From NCBI GenBank assembly GCA_036402115.1, contig DASWTM010000366.1, positions 1 through 64,000 of the forward strand: 64,000 nt of DNA, in the 5' to 3' direction. The position numbers were made by a program, and so were the translations under genes. The DNA comes from Chryseosolibacter sp036402115 (GTDB taxonomy: Bacteria > Bacteroidota > Bacteroidia > Cytophagales > Cyclobacteriaceae). The notes beneath the pieces are model-generated. The model worked only from the letters and a program-made list of their open reading frames with translations, searched no databases and was not told where the DNA came from. How positions within the stretch are numbered: the stretch's first letter is position 1; each line of letters begins with the position of its first letter. Positions 25,580 to 33,797 of this stretch are shown here, one piece after another.

Positions 25580-25882
25580 ATGCAGTTGAGTAAGCTAAAG
25601 CTAGTCACCATTATCGCAGACGATTCACTCAGACATCTGCTTGAAGAACACATCACTGAGTTGGGTGCGAAGGGTTATACGGTTAGTCACGTTGAGGGAA
25701 AAGGAAAGACGGGATCACGAGACAGCGCGTGGTCTGGTGAGAACGTAAAAATTGAAACAATTGTCCCCGATGTCGTTTGCGACCGAATCATCTCGAAGAT
25801 TGCAAATCAGTTCTTCCCGTCTTATGCCGTCATTGTCTATATCAGTGATGTGGAAGTGTTGAGGTCGACACATTTTAGGTAA
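25580..25882 (+). CDS. sbtB: SbtB-type PII-like regulator
   Basis: The 100-aa protein has the PII fold: LKLVTIIADDSLRHLLEEHI, GAKGYTVSHVEGKGKTGSR (T-loop), NVKIETIVPDVVCDRII and YAVIVYISDVEVLR. This is the SbtB class, a trimer that binds adenine nucleotides including cAMP and caps SbtA in cyanobacteria. It ends shortly after VLRSTHFR and lacks the C-terminal CGPxxC redox extension found in many cyanobacterial SbtB. Position two bases after sbtA supports complex formation. It closes the operon; no terminator hairpin was found. Confidence 0.88.
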   Translation: MQLSKLKLVTIIADDSLRHLLEEHITELGAKGYTVSHVEGKGKTGSRDSAWSGENVKIETIVPDVVCDRIISKIANQFFPSYAVIVYISDVEVLRSTHFR

Positions 25883-25965
25883 ACATGCTGCTGTCGATGT
25901 TCGCGCGTAACTCCTTCTGATTGTTATGAGACATCACTTAGCAACATACGAGCTAACACACGACC

Positions 25966-26709
25966 TTAAGAAGAGCGAGCAGAAAAAGAAATCCTTGTAA
26001 TCGCCTCGCACCGTTTTAAAAATTCTTCCTGCAACGTCTGATCACTGGCTAGCCTATTGTGCTGCCGTTCCTTTTTGTGATGAAAATATTTACCGCTGAC
26101 CTTTGCGCTCTCGTCATTGCTTGACGCCAGCCAGACTTGCGTTTCGTATCCTTTATTAAGATCATCCGGTGCTCCATGGCCGCCCATCTTCGTTGGAACC
26201 CACCCTGGATCAACAGCATTAGAGAACACACCTGGAACTTTCCGCGCTACCGCAAATGCCAGCATGAGCACATGGAGTTTTGAATCCGAATAGGTGATTC
26301 GATTGGTGTCAAGACTAAAGGCTTCGAGGTTTGTACGTCCTGAAAGGTGCATTCCGGAACTGAGGTAGATCAAACGCTGCGGGGGCTCGATCAAACATGT
26401 AAGAATGTAAGGAGCAAGAGTATTCACCGCGAAGATGACCTGCGATTGAACTTGGTAGACACCTGCGTTGTGAATCACAGCATCAAATTTTCCTGTTTTG
26501 TTTGCTTCTTCTCCAAGCTTTTTCGTTTGGGCGATATCGGATAAGTCTCCGATCAAAACGGTTTCCGCACCCTTGACTCTCTTCAGCAAGTCACGGCCGC
26601 GGTCTGTATTTCTCGCATGCAACACAACCTCATGTCCCAGTTCAATCAGCTTCCTCGCTGCTAACAACCCTAAACCATCTGCTGAGCCAGTTATAAAGAT
26701 TTTTCCCAT
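25966..26709 (-). CDS. Short-chain dehydrogenase/reductase
   Basis: The 247-aa protein begins with the dinucleotide motif TGSADGLG (variant of TGxxxGxG), has NNAG replaced by HNAG, and a catalytic Ser-Tyr-Lys set (YLSSGMH, and Y-S-D-S-K). An Arg in HARNTDR after strand 2 suggests NADP preference. The ATG at 26709 was chosen because a 16-residue extension to 26757 is not family-like. It faces the sbt operon from the other side and is the only gene on its transcript. Substrate is unknown. A short inverted repeat, GGTTA-N6-TAACC (26765-26780), lies upstream. Confidence 0.85.
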   Translation of the reverse strand: MGKIFITGSADGLGLLAARKLIELGHEVVLHARNTDRGRDLLKRVKGAETVLIGDLSDIAQTKKLGEEANKTGKFDAVIHNAGVYQVQSQVIFAVNTLAPYILTCLIEPPQRLIYLSSGMHLSGRTNLEAFSLDTNRITYSDSKLHVLMLAFAVARKVPGVFSNAVDPGWVPTKMGGHGAPDDLNKGYETQVWLASSNDESAKVSGKYFHHKKERQHNRLASDQTLQEEFLKRCEAITRISFSARSS

Positions 26710-26838
26710 TCCTTCTAAATTAGAGGCCAAGGTGAGGAATGTCTGCCAATTTAACAACCAGCTAGGTTAGCGTGATAACCCGGAAATTAACTTCTCCCCA
26801 AAATTTTCAAATGCAATTGCAATTTTCAATTTGTAGTT

Positions 26839-27588
26839 CTACTTGAGCAGCCATCCGATAACTTCCTCCATGAATCCCGCACACTGATAATCTTTAACAT
26901 TTTGCCATTCATTCATATATAGGGAAACCATTCCTTCGCCCATGGCAACAATCTTTCCGCCACCGTCAACTTCCTTGTAGACTCCGATTGGCGTTTCATC
27001 CGGTGTATTGGTAAACGCGAAGGGAGTGCCACCCTCTACCAGGCGTGCACCATGGGAGGGAATAGAATACGTTGTTTTGGTGATCGCGCCCGGTTTCGAA
27101 TGTCCCCCTGAGACTTTAGTGGGGTTGTTGGATTTGAAGGTGATGCCAAATGGTGTGACGATGTCGTTAACGTTGAGTTGATCGAGTGTTCCCCAGTAGT
27201 CTTCTTCCATAACGATGAACAGGGAGCCTCCTTTCTTGATAAATTGGCTAATGGCATGGCATTCTTCAGCCGTATATTTTGTGCCCGCTGCGTGGATAAA
27301 AAGGAGGTCGTTTTTTTCGAGTGCTGCTGCCGTGATCGGTGTTTTCAGATAGTTGAGTGATGCTCTGTTTGCAGACGCATTCTTCGTCAGTTCTCCGGTC
27401 ATGTACGCTAGCCTTTCCGTTGGAACGAGCTGCGTTGAGATCTTGTCTGCCGGATCACTGTAAAACTTCTGGCCGTGAGCAACGTCAACCAGGATCTTCT
27501 TGTTTTGCGAGAATCCAGCATTAAAGGTGCAGACCATCAAAAGGATTATAATGAATGATGAGTTGGGTATAAGGATAGTTGTTTTCAT
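26839..27588 (-). CDS. Secreted protein with glutamine-amidotransferase-like (DUF4350-type) fold
   Basis: The 249-aa protein has a Sec signal peptide (hydrophobic run ending at GFSQ, near 28) and a mature part with alternating strands and helices: KKILVDVAHGQKFYSDP, LLFIHAAGTKYTAEE, ISQFIKKGGSLFIVMEEDYWG, and GGGKIVAMGEGMVSLYMNEW. This matches flavodoxin/GATase1-like domains such as DUF4350 or those in ABC-associated gliding proteins. Catalytic Cys-His-Glu for glutaminase is not visible, so it is probably a binding domain. The ATG at 27588 is used; a TTG at 27606 would add six residues. The role is unknown. Confidence 0.7.
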   Translation of the reverse strand: MKTTILIPNSSFIIILLMVCTFNAGFSQNKKILVDVAHGQKFYSDPADKISTQLVPTERLAYMTGELTKNASANRASLNYLKTPITAAALEKNDLLFIHAAGTKYTAEECHAISQFIKKGGSLFIVMEEDYWGTLDQLNVNDIVTPFGITFKSNNPTKVSGGHSKPGAITKTTYSIPSHGARLVEGGTPFAFTNTPDETPIGVYKEVDGGGKIVAMGEGMVSLYMNEWQNVKDYQCAGFMEEVIGWLLK

Positions 27589-27963
27589 AGGGAGTTGGTT
27601 TTTCAAGAAGCGCTCAAGAATCGTACCGTTGACGCAAGTTCATTTTTTTTGCAATCCGGCTGACCTAAACGCAGTAGTCTTGTTCGCATTCGGTCGCTAA
27701 ATGTCTGTTGACGGGCATGTGGGCTATTTGACCAAGCGATTTCTAGAAACACGAACCGCGCTGCACTTTGGCCAATTCTTGTACGATCCAGAATGGCAAC
27801 TTTGCTAATTATATAATGGCTCATTGTGATTTTCGACCATACAATCGCGAGACCGTTAGAAACAGCGAGCATTATCGATAACCTGCCTTTTATCGATTTT
27901 AAAAGAATACTGATGGACAAGTTCTTTCCGTACCTTGCATTAAACAAGCATCGTTTATAACGA
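27589..27963. other. 375-base divergent intergenic region
   Basis: This gap holds the divergent promoters of the secreted protein gene and the AraC-type regulator. A 114-codon minus-strand frame across it (27603-27947) has no recognisable protein features and is probably accidental. I see no strong TAnnTTTG element. Confidence 0.4.
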
Positions 27964-28794
27964 GTGAAGGTTCAAAAACACATCCCCGCATTTCCGTTGT
28001 CCAACTTCATCGAACACCTTGTCTATGTAAGTGGATCGTTGCCCATTCCGTTTATTAAAGAGTTGCCGGATGGCGGTGTCAACCTGGTGATTGAACTGAA
28101 TGACAATACCGTAAATACAATTTATCAGGATGATTCGCTTGCCCGTAAGAGTGAAGTTAAACACGCGTGGATATCCGGAGTGCAAAAGCAGGCAGTCCTC
28201 TATAAAAACAATACGGATTCAACGATCATCAGCGTAAGGTTCACTGCCGGAGGATTTTTTTGCCTGACGAGAATTCCCATTACGGAAATTGATGAGGCAG
28301 GCATCGAAGCGGAAGCCCTGCTTGGAAACTCCTTCGCCAATCTTTATCAGCAAATCATAAACGCTTCCAGCGTTTCGGAGAAGTTTTCGCTCATTGAAAA
28401 TTATTTCTTACGGTATGAGACCGCGCACAGCACCGAACAGGAAGTGGTGCGTTTCATCGATCAAAACATCGAGAAGCCTATCGACTGGTTAGTCCACAAA
28501 TCCGGATATTCGCAGAAGCATGTGATTCATTTATTAAAAAAACACACCGGTTTCTCGCCAAAATTTCTTCAGCGCTTGAATCGTTTTCAGTTGCTGGTGA
28601 AAGAAATTCAAAATCAAAAAAATGGGATTGATTGGTTCTCAGCTGTTCATCGCCATGGCTACTATGACCAGGCACACCTTATTAAGGACTTTGCGCATTT
28701 CTCAGGCATCACGCCAACAGAATATCTGACTTCTCAGCTGGCAATTGAAGAAAATAGCCAGGTGTCAGACATGATTTTAAAACTTCCTTCCTGA
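27964..28794 (+). CDS. AraC-family transcriptional regulator
   Basis: A 276-aa regulator with an N-terminal beta-rich sensor domain of the DUF6597 type (ELPDGGVNLVIELND, WISGVQKQAV, FTAGGFFCL) and two C-terminal AraC helix-turn-helix motifs (GYSQKHVIHLLKKHTGFSPKFLQRLNRFQ; YYDQAHLIKDFAHFSGITPTEYL). It starts with GTG at 27964; no ATG is near. Its targets are unknown; the epoxide hydrolase gene 110 bases downstream on the same strand is the nearest candidate. No operator could be identified. Confidence 0.88.
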   Translation: MKVQKHIPAFPLSNFIEHLVYVSGSLPIPFIKELPDGGVNLVIELNDNTVNTIYQDDSLARKSEVKHAWISGVQKQAVLYKNNTDSTIISVRFTAGGFFCLTRIPITEIDEAGIEAEALLGNSFANLYQQIINASSVSEKFSLIENYFLRYETAHSTEQEVVRFIDQNIEKPIDWLVHKSGYSQKHVIHLLKKHTGFSPKFLQRLNRFQLLVKEIQNQKNGIDWFSAVHRHGYYDQAHLIKDFAHFSGITPTEYLTSQLAIEENSQVSDMILKLPS

Positions 28795-28904
28795 ATACTC
28801 CCTGCAAATCAAGCACTTAGCCCATGGGTTCGGCCTGGTAAATTTTTTACAATGACCCGGCTATGGCCGTAAGTAGTTTTGATTCATCAACAAACAAAAA
28901 CGAC

Positions 28905-30008
28905 ATGAAACCATTTAAAATTGAAGTTCCCCAGCAAGTATTGAATGATTTGTCAACTCGCCTGAAGCAAACACGCTGGACCGATGAGCCGGAAAATGCC
29001 GGATGGAATTATGGGACAAACCCAACTTACCTTCGCGAACTTGTAACGTACTGGCAGAATAAATACGACTGGAGAAAGCATGAAGCCGAGATCAACCAGC
29101 ATCCACAATTCAAGGCAGAGATCGAAGGCGTAACCGTCCACTTTGTATATGTGAAAGGAAGCGGTAAGTCCAACTCGCCACTGATTCTAACTCATGGGTG
29201 GCCTGATTCATTCTATCGCTACTTGAAAGTAATTCCGGCCTTGAGTGCACATTTCGATGTGGTGATTCCGTCCATTCCCGGTTTCGGTTTTTCGCAGCAG
29301 ACCGCAATGAATGTTGACCGCGTTGCTCAGGTATTCAATAAGTTGATGACGGAAGTGTTGGGGTATAAGAATTACTTCGCAGCAGGAGGTGATATGGGTA
29401 CGGAGGTAACGAAGTCGCTCGCGGTGCAGTACCCGGGTAACGTTAACGCGATCCATCTGACGGATGTCGGTTATCCGAACGGCACGGAAGATTGGAGCAC
29501 GATGACACCGGAAGAACAAACGTTTGGCCAGCAAATTCAACACTGGTTCTTTACGGAAGGCGCGTTCAACATGATTCAGTCTACAAAGCCTCAAACATTA
29601 GGCTACGGTTTGAATGACAGTCCGGTCGGACTAGCTTCATGGATCATCGAAAAGTTTTATGCATGGACGGATCATGATGGAAACATAGAATCAGCGCTTT
29701 CGAAAGACGAGCTGATCACCAACATTATGATTTACTGGGTAAGTCAGTCAATCAACTCATCAGTGCGTGTGTATGCCGAGAATGCGCGTGCAAGCTACAT
29801 GGGTGGACTCAAGTCATCGCAGCGCAGCGAAGTGCCAGCAGGGATTTCACTCTTCCCGAAGGAGGCTCAGTTTCCAAAAGCGTGGGCCGATCGAAAAGTA
29901 AATGTTGCCAAATTTACGGTGATGAAAAAAGGAGGTCACTTTGCCGCACTCGAGGTCCCCGAAATTTACGCAGGCGAGCTGATAACCTTTTTCGGTCAGC
30001 AGAAATAG
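28905..30008 (+). CDS. Microsomal-type epoxide hydrolase
   Basis: The 367-aa protein has the N-terminal EHN domain (FKIEVPQQVLNDLSTRLKQTRW) and an alpha/beta-hydrolase domain. The oxyanion motif HGWPDSF, nucleophile Asp in GGDMGTEV and catalytic His in GGHFAALE are present; such enzymes open epoxides to diols via a covalent ester. The lid region with FYAWTDHDG is also typical. An ATG at 28863 would add 14 polar residues; 28905 (MKPFKIEVP) is the more usual start. No signal peptide is seen. A hairpin follows the gene. Confidence 0.9.
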   Translation: MKPFKIEVPQQVLNDLSTRLKQTRWTDEPENAGWNYGTNPTYLRELVTYWQNKYDWRKHEAEINQHPQFKAEIEGVTVHFVYVKGSGKSNSPLILTHGWPDSFYRYLKVIPALSAHFDVVIPSIPGFGFSQQTAMNVDRVAQVFNKLMTEVLGYKNYFAAGGDMGTEVTKSLAVQYPGNVNAIHLTDVGYPNGTEDWSTMTPEEQTFGQQIQHWFFTEGAFNMIQSTKPQTLGYGLNDSPVGLASWIIEKFYAWTDHDGNIESALSKDELITNIMIYWVSQSINSSVRVYAENARASYMGGLKSSQRSEVPAGISLFPKEAQFPKAWADRKVNVAKFTVMKKGGHFAALEVPEIYAGELITFFGQQK

Positions 30009-30028
30009 GACCCTGAGGAAAGAATAAT

Positions 30029-30049
30029 CCAGTGGCAGGTAGCCACTGG
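30029..30049 (+). terminator. Hairpin after the epoxide hydrolase gene
   Basis: CCAGTGGC (30029-30036), loop AGGTA, GCCACTGG (30042-30049) is a perfect 8-bp stem 20 bases after the stop codon. The following sequence is T-rich but interrupted (gttatttgtatttg), so termination is likely but not certain. Confidence 0.6.
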
Positions 30050-30142
30050 GTTATTTGTATTTGAGAGGTGTTACCGAAGTGTTATGTTTTCGTTGGGAGA
30101 GGCACAATAATTTATTGCGTCTGTGCCGATGGAATTGATAGA

Positions 30143-30523
30143 ATGAAGAAAATACTGATAGTAGAAGATAATGCTCCGCTTTGCTGGCTCATCGAAAGGA
30201 TACTCCGCGGAAACTACCATGTTACATTACACGACAATGCGCTGGATGCTGTTGCGTGGCTGACGGAAGGTAACACATGCGACTTGATTATCACTGATTT
30301 GCAAATGCCTGGCATGTCAGGTGTGGAATTTATCCGCTTCCTTAAGCAAAGTGGATTGTATGTCCATATTCCAGTGATCGTGTTAACAGCAGACGAAACC
30401 GGGATTGACGAGTGCATGAACGAAGGTGCGGCATCGTATCTGATAAAGCCGTTTGTGCCGCAGCATCTGGTTCGCCATGTTACAGAAAATTTGACACGAA
30501 ACGTTGTGGCTTCCAAGTCATAA
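30143..30523 (+). CDS. Single-domain response regulator
   Basis: From the ATG at 30143 this is a 126-aa receiver: IVEDNA acidic pair, phospho-acceptor Asp in ITDLQMPGMSG, Thr in VLTAD and Lys in LIKPF. There is no output domain, so it acts by protein contact or as a phosphate sink. The frame upstream to 30068 lacks family features. It precedes a REC-containing kinase by 213 bases with two hairpins in between. Confidence 0.9.
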   Translation: MKKILIVEDNAPLCWLIERILRGNYHVTLHDNALDAVAWLTEGNTCDLIITDLQMPGMSGVEFIRFLKQSGLYVHIPVIVLTADETGIDECMNEGAASYLIKPFVPQHLVRHVTENLTRNVVASKS

Positions 30524-30617
30524 AATCAAAAAAAAATCAGGCCCTCGCATCTGGTTTGTAATTATCGCAAAAAGAAAGATTTTCTTACACGCTCCTGACG
30601 TTATCACAATCGCATAA

Positions 30618-30656
30618 TTGAGGAGGACTTTCCTCAAATTATCTTGTTTGATAATT
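30618..30656 (+). promoter_or_regulatory. Two consecutive hairpins between receiver and kinase genes
   Basis: TTGAGGA-GGACTT-TCCTCAA (30618-30637) and AATTATC-TTGTTT-GATAATT (30637-30656) are perfect 7-bp stems with six-base loops, sharing one base. No T-run follows. They lie 95 bases after the upstream gene and 80 before the kinase start, so they could be a processing site, attenuator-like leader or weak terminator. Confidence 0.5.
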
Positions 30657-30736
30657 GCAGACGACCTGCTATTTTCTGAAAAAGGTGTTGGAACAGGATT
30701 CGTGCATATAAGGCGAACCTTACAAATAGTTTGCAA

Positions 30737-31900
30737 ATGCAAATCAAAAGTACATTGCGCATCTTAAGTCTTGAAGACTCAGAAGATGATTTCGATTTCA
30801 TAAATGTAGTGCTCAGGAAAGCCGGATTTGATTTCACCGCTACCCGCGTAGACGCAAAAGACACCTTTATCAAGTCACTCAGTGAGTGCGCACCCGATGT
30901 CATTCTTTCCGATCACTCACTTCCCGGATTTGATTCGACCGAGGCCTTAAAAATTGCGAAGAAGAAGTGCCCGGAGACGCCCTTTATACTCGTTACAGGA
31001 GCAGTGTCGGATGAGTTTGCAGTGAATGCGTTGAAGGCGGGGGCAGACGATTATCTGTTGAAATCCAACCTGGTGCGCCTTCCCAGTGTGATCGAGCACG
31101 CGCTGAAACACAAAGAAAGTGAGCAGGCGAAACGCAAGTCGGACCGCGAATTGGCAAAACGAAATGACGAGCTCTCAAAAATAAACCGCGAGCTTGATAC
31201 GTTTGTCTACAGCGTTTCCCACAACCTCCGGGCTCCCTTAATGTCAGTCCTTGGACTCGTGAACCTTGCTTCGGACGAGAAGGATATTTCCAACATTCAT
31301 CAATATCATCAGCTCATGCGTCAGAGTATTTTGAAGCTGGACAGTACACTGCAGGAGATTCTCGAGTACTCACGAAATGCTCGTGAGGAAATTAAGATTG
31401 AACGGATCCATTTCGAAAACGTGATAGCGGAGAATCTGAAGAAGATGCAGTTTATGCCGGGGTTTGCGGACATTGTTACCAGCGTCAATGTTCATTCACC
31501 GGTTGAGTTTCATTGCGACAGTTACCGGCTTTCCGTCATCTTTAACAACTTCATTTCCAATTCTGTCAAGTACCTGGATCGCACCAAACCAAAAAGTGTG
31601 ATAGACATTTCTGTTGAGGTCACCGATGAACGTGCCCTCATCGAGTTCACAGACAACGGTATCGGAATTGACACAAGCCTCCAACCGAGGGTTTTCGACA
31701 TGTTCTTCAGGGCAACACAAGTCAAAGAAGGGGCGGGATTGGGTTTGTACATTGTGAAGGAGGCGGTTGAAATGCTTCAGGGGCTGATAACGGTTAAGTC
31801 CGAGTTCGGTGAGGGTACAACGTTCACGGTCTCGATCCCAAATCATGCAAAAAAAAAGAGGAAGCCTGAATTAGATAGTCTTTTAATAGATCGCGATTGA
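30737..31900 (+). CDS. REC-HisKA-HATPase kinase
   Basis: A 387-aa soluble kinase with an N-terminal receiver (SLEDSEDD; phospho-acceptor in ILSDHSLPG; KSN in place of the usual KP), a coiled-coil linker (ERE-rich, about 125-155), HisKA with His162 in YSVSHNLRAPL and HATPase_c (NNFISNSVKYLD, DNGIGID, GAGLGLYI). The H box SHNLRAPL is typical of Bacteroidota kinases. Input is probably phosphorylation of the receiver by another kinase. The ATG at 30737 follows an in-frame TTG at 30731. Its stop codon lies within the left arm of a 12-bp inverted repeat. Confidence 0.9.
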   Translation: MQIKSTLRILSLEDSEDDFDFINVVLRKAGFDFTATRVDAKDTFIKSLSECAPDVILSDHSLPGFDSTEALKIAKKKCPETPFILVTGAVSDEFAVNALKAGADDYLLKSNLVRLPSVIEHALKHKESEQAKRKSDRELAKRNDELSKINRELDTFVYSVSHNLRAPLMSVLGLVNLASDEKDISNIHQYHQLMRQSILKLDSTLQEILEYSRNAREEIKIERIHFENVIAENLKKMQFMPGFADIVTSVNVHSPVEFHCDSYRLSVIFNNFISNSVKYLDRTKPKSVIDISVEVTDERALIEFTDNGIGIDTSLQPRVFDMFFRATQVKEGAGLGLYIVKEAVEMLQGLITVKSEFGEGTTFTVSIPNHAKKKRKPELDSLLIDRD

Positions 31901-31938
31901 CGGGCGGGAGGAAGATTCAGCGACCTGTCAATCGCGAT
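31890..31938. terminator. Long inverted repeat between convergent genes
   Basis: ATCGCGATTGAC (31890-31901) and GTCAATCGCGAT (31927-31938) are perfectly complementary over 12 bp, extendable by three more pairs including one G-U, with a loop of about 19-25 bases. The left arm contains the stop of the kinase gene, and the next gene ends ten bases beyond the right arm. It probably protects or terminates both transcripts. There is no T-run. Confidence 0.6.
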
Positions 31939-31948
31939 GTTCAAATAA

Positions 31949-32302
31949 CTACTTTGTGTTTAGGTGCAGTTTATAGCCATCTTTTTCACCGGTGTCAATT
32001 TCGCGTTTTAGTTCGCGCACAAACGGATTGTCGAAGAGCGCATTGAGCGGGATAACGTACTCAATGTCATTCAAATTCAGTTCGCTTTTATCCAGCACAT
32101 AGCCTGTCATGTCGTACCCCTCCAGTTTGACAACGATATTGTCATCTTCAAGCATTTGAAACTCTTTTACGGTTGTAAAGTATGTACCGGGTCCCAGTTC
32201 TTGCGAGCGTAAGCCAATGATCGATTTCGTCATTCGGCTTTGCACGAGCGCTTTGATCATCCCTTCCTTTGAGTCGATAATATTTAGCGTTACTTGATTC
32301 AT
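31949..32302 (-). CDS. Small unknown protein, paralogue A1 (117 aa)
   Basis: Not recognised. The core reads LVQSRMTKSIIGLRSQELG, then YFTTVKEFQML, KLEGYDMTGYVLDKSELNL and IEYVIPLNALFDNPF, a run of beta-strands like a small barrel (Sm-, KOW- or SH3-like). The neighbouring gene at 32326-32694 encodes a clear paralogue with the same order of motifs (IG-S--G-G, YDM-G, EL, P-N). The two genes are in tandem on the minus strand, 23 bases apart, and probably form one transcript. No signal peptide, membrane segment or catalytic motif is seen. A ligand- or RNA-binding role is only inferred from fold-like appearance. Confidence 0.65.
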   Translation of the reverse strand: MNQVTLNIIDSKEGMIKALVQSRMTKSIIGLRSQELGPGTYFTTVKEFQMLEDDNIVVKLEGYDMTGYVLDKSELNLNDIEYVIPLNALFDNPFVRELKREIDTGEKDGYKLHLNTK

Positions 32303-32325
32303 CGTTGGTACAATTGATAACGTGT

Positions 32326-32694
32326 TTAGGCAAGTGCGATGCGAGTTGCAATTCCCGTTGCGGACAGGAGCGGGTGGCGGTACCGTTGATTTACCGGGCA
32401 GACCATTTGTATTTCATCGATTGTCAGTTCATAGCGGTTCAAAATTGCTCCGCTCATGTCGTATCGATTGAAAATGATCACTCCGTTGGCTTCGATTTGC
32501 TCTACAACGGTAAGAAACATTCCATCGCCCATGGCTTTCGAATAGACACCAATAGCGTTACCGGATTCTTTACTCAACACGAGCTCTTTAAGGATGTTTT
32601 TTTTGTTTTTAATGAAGTCGAGAGGCATGCATGCCGCTATTGGCGAGGAGCTAGTGGAGACTAGTGCCCGGATTTTGCTTGCTAAGTTTTTCAT
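32326..32694 (-). CDS. Small unknown protein, paralogue A2 (122 aa)
   Basis: Not recognised. A paralogue of the downstream 117-aa protein: both share (I/L)K-LV-S, IG--S---G-G, a strand with T-V, NRYDMSGAIL/EGYDMTGYVL, the EL-(I/L)--I strand and P-N---(R/F)-P. It has an extra 25-residue N-terminus. First gene of the two-gene transcript. A duplication that has diverged to about 30 percent identity by eye suggests selected divergence of function. Confidence 0.65.
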   Translation of the reverse strand: MKNLASKIRALVSTSSSPIAACMPLDFIKNKKNILKELVLSKESGNAIGVYSKAMGDGMFLTVVEQIEANGVIIFNRYDMSGAILNRYELTIDEIQMVCPVNQRYRHPLLSATGIATRIALA

Positions 32695-33011
32695 TCAGGT
32701 AGCTATGATTGGTTTGTTAACCAGCTATAAAATATTATGCCAACACGCGGGGGAACGTTGTTTACACGCTTACTTTCCAGGTAACGGCAAGTGACGAGTA
32801 CTACAGCGGCCGATGCTGGTAACTGCTCGTGCAAACTTTACACTTGTCATGTTGACCGAGATGTTACCTGGTCAGGCAATGCTGCGCAGGCTAACCGATG
32901 TAAGCGTGTTGCGTACACAGGGGTGAAAGGCCTGAACCTGAAATTAAGCCCTTACACTCAGGCATTTGCAGGCTTTGTCGAGGTGCCCATAGCCAATACG
33001 TTAAACATTCA
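32695..33011. other. Intergenic region upstream of the A2/A1 pair
   Basis: The roughly 320 bases between the paralogue A2 start and the receiver pseudogene end hold the promoter of the A2-A1 transcript. AGCTAT appears twice (32701 and 32723) around an inverted repeat TGGTT-TGT-TAACCA. A plus-strand 74-codon frame (32791-33015) looks accidental. No gene was recognised. Confidence 0.35.
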
Positions 33012-33405
33012 TTAAAAATAGTTACCGAGTAGCGCTAGCAGGTCATCAAAAGAGCCCGGCTTGGCAAGCACATCCCGCGCGCCCATTGCAAGGTAGGTTT
33101 TGCGTTCCTCAGGGTGTGTTGTTTAATGACGGAATTGTACGCAATCGGGGGATGCTTTTGACTGCCTTTAGAAATTATTTCCCATTCATGACTGGCATGT
33201 TTACGTCTGCAAAGATGAAAATCTGGCAAGACCAGTAACTCCTGCGTCAGAAGACGCAATGCTTCTTTTCCGTCATTTGCGGTGTGACAGACAACCTTCA
33301 CGTCCATCTGGAGAGCGCTTCCCTAAAAATTTTCCCGGTCTTCAGGATCGTCTTTAAACAAACAAAACATGAAAGGGCCGGGATGTCATATTTTGAGCGT
33401 GTCAT
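33012..33405 (-). pseudogene. Decayed single-domain response regulator
   Basis: Minus-strand pieces in shifting frames reassemble a receiver. Start MTRSKYDIPALSCFV (33405), then after a shift KDDPEDRENF, an in-frame TAG, GSALQMDVKVVCHTANDGKE, LPDF, a one-base shift, IFADVNMPVMNGK (the phospho-acceptor segment), a TAA at a position expected to be Glu, FLKAVKSIPRLRTIP, another shift, then HPEERKTYLAMGARDVLAK with KP-G-SFDDLLALLGNYF to the stop at 33012. At least three frameshifts and two stops interrupt about 130 codons. Every conserved part of a receiver is still readable, so the decay is recent. It is similar in layout to the receivers at 45405 and 54877. Confidence 0.85.
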
Positions 33406-33546
33406 TGTGAACTAGGTCCTTTACGCAAATGAAGTTTTGAACTCAAGATTAAAAAAAGTTTACCCGATTATCTTAAAAGATATTCGAATGTTTTAACTTG
33501 CAGTCCCTGCTAGCCCGTCTTAACTAATTTTTTTTGAGTTAACCCC

Positions 33547-33753
33547 ATGGGCTTGATTATAAAAGCAATACAACCTCGGTCCGATATTATGTCCCGGGTT
33601 GTCGCTGAGCTTTCTCCTTTTTGCGAGCGATCATTTGAACATGATGGATCGTTGGTTATCATTCCGTCACCCGGAAAGCTGATCGAGATCATGCGCATTT
33701 TGAAAAAATATGATGTTGTGTATGAATTTCAGACCGAATCACGGCAGGTTTAG
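33547..33753 (+). CDS. Small unknown protein (68 aa)
   Basis: Not recognised. The 68-aa protein shows a beta-alpha-beta-beta-alpha-beta pattern (LIIKAIQ, DIMSRVVAELSPF, RSFEHDGSLVIIP, KLIEIMRILKKY, VVYEFQTES), like small ferredoxin-fold domains. It stands 44 bases ahead of another small gene on the same strand. The 69-aa protein at 37590-37799 has a similar pattern of elements. No signal peptide. Confidence 0.5.
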   Translation: MGLIIKAIQPRSDIMSRVVAELSPFCERSFEHDGSLVIIPSPGKLIEIMRILKKYDVVYEFQTESRQV

Positions 33754-33797
33754 CAACTCTAGTCATTATCGCATAAGATAATAAGGCATGATTTTTT

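Noticed and set aside
27603..27947. 114-codon minus-strand ORF in a divergent promoter region
   Set aside because: No family features or signal peptide, and it covers the only available promoter space.
32305..32664. 119-codon plus-strand ORF opposite paralogue A2
   Set aside because: Mirror frame of a protein with a clear paralogue on the other strand.
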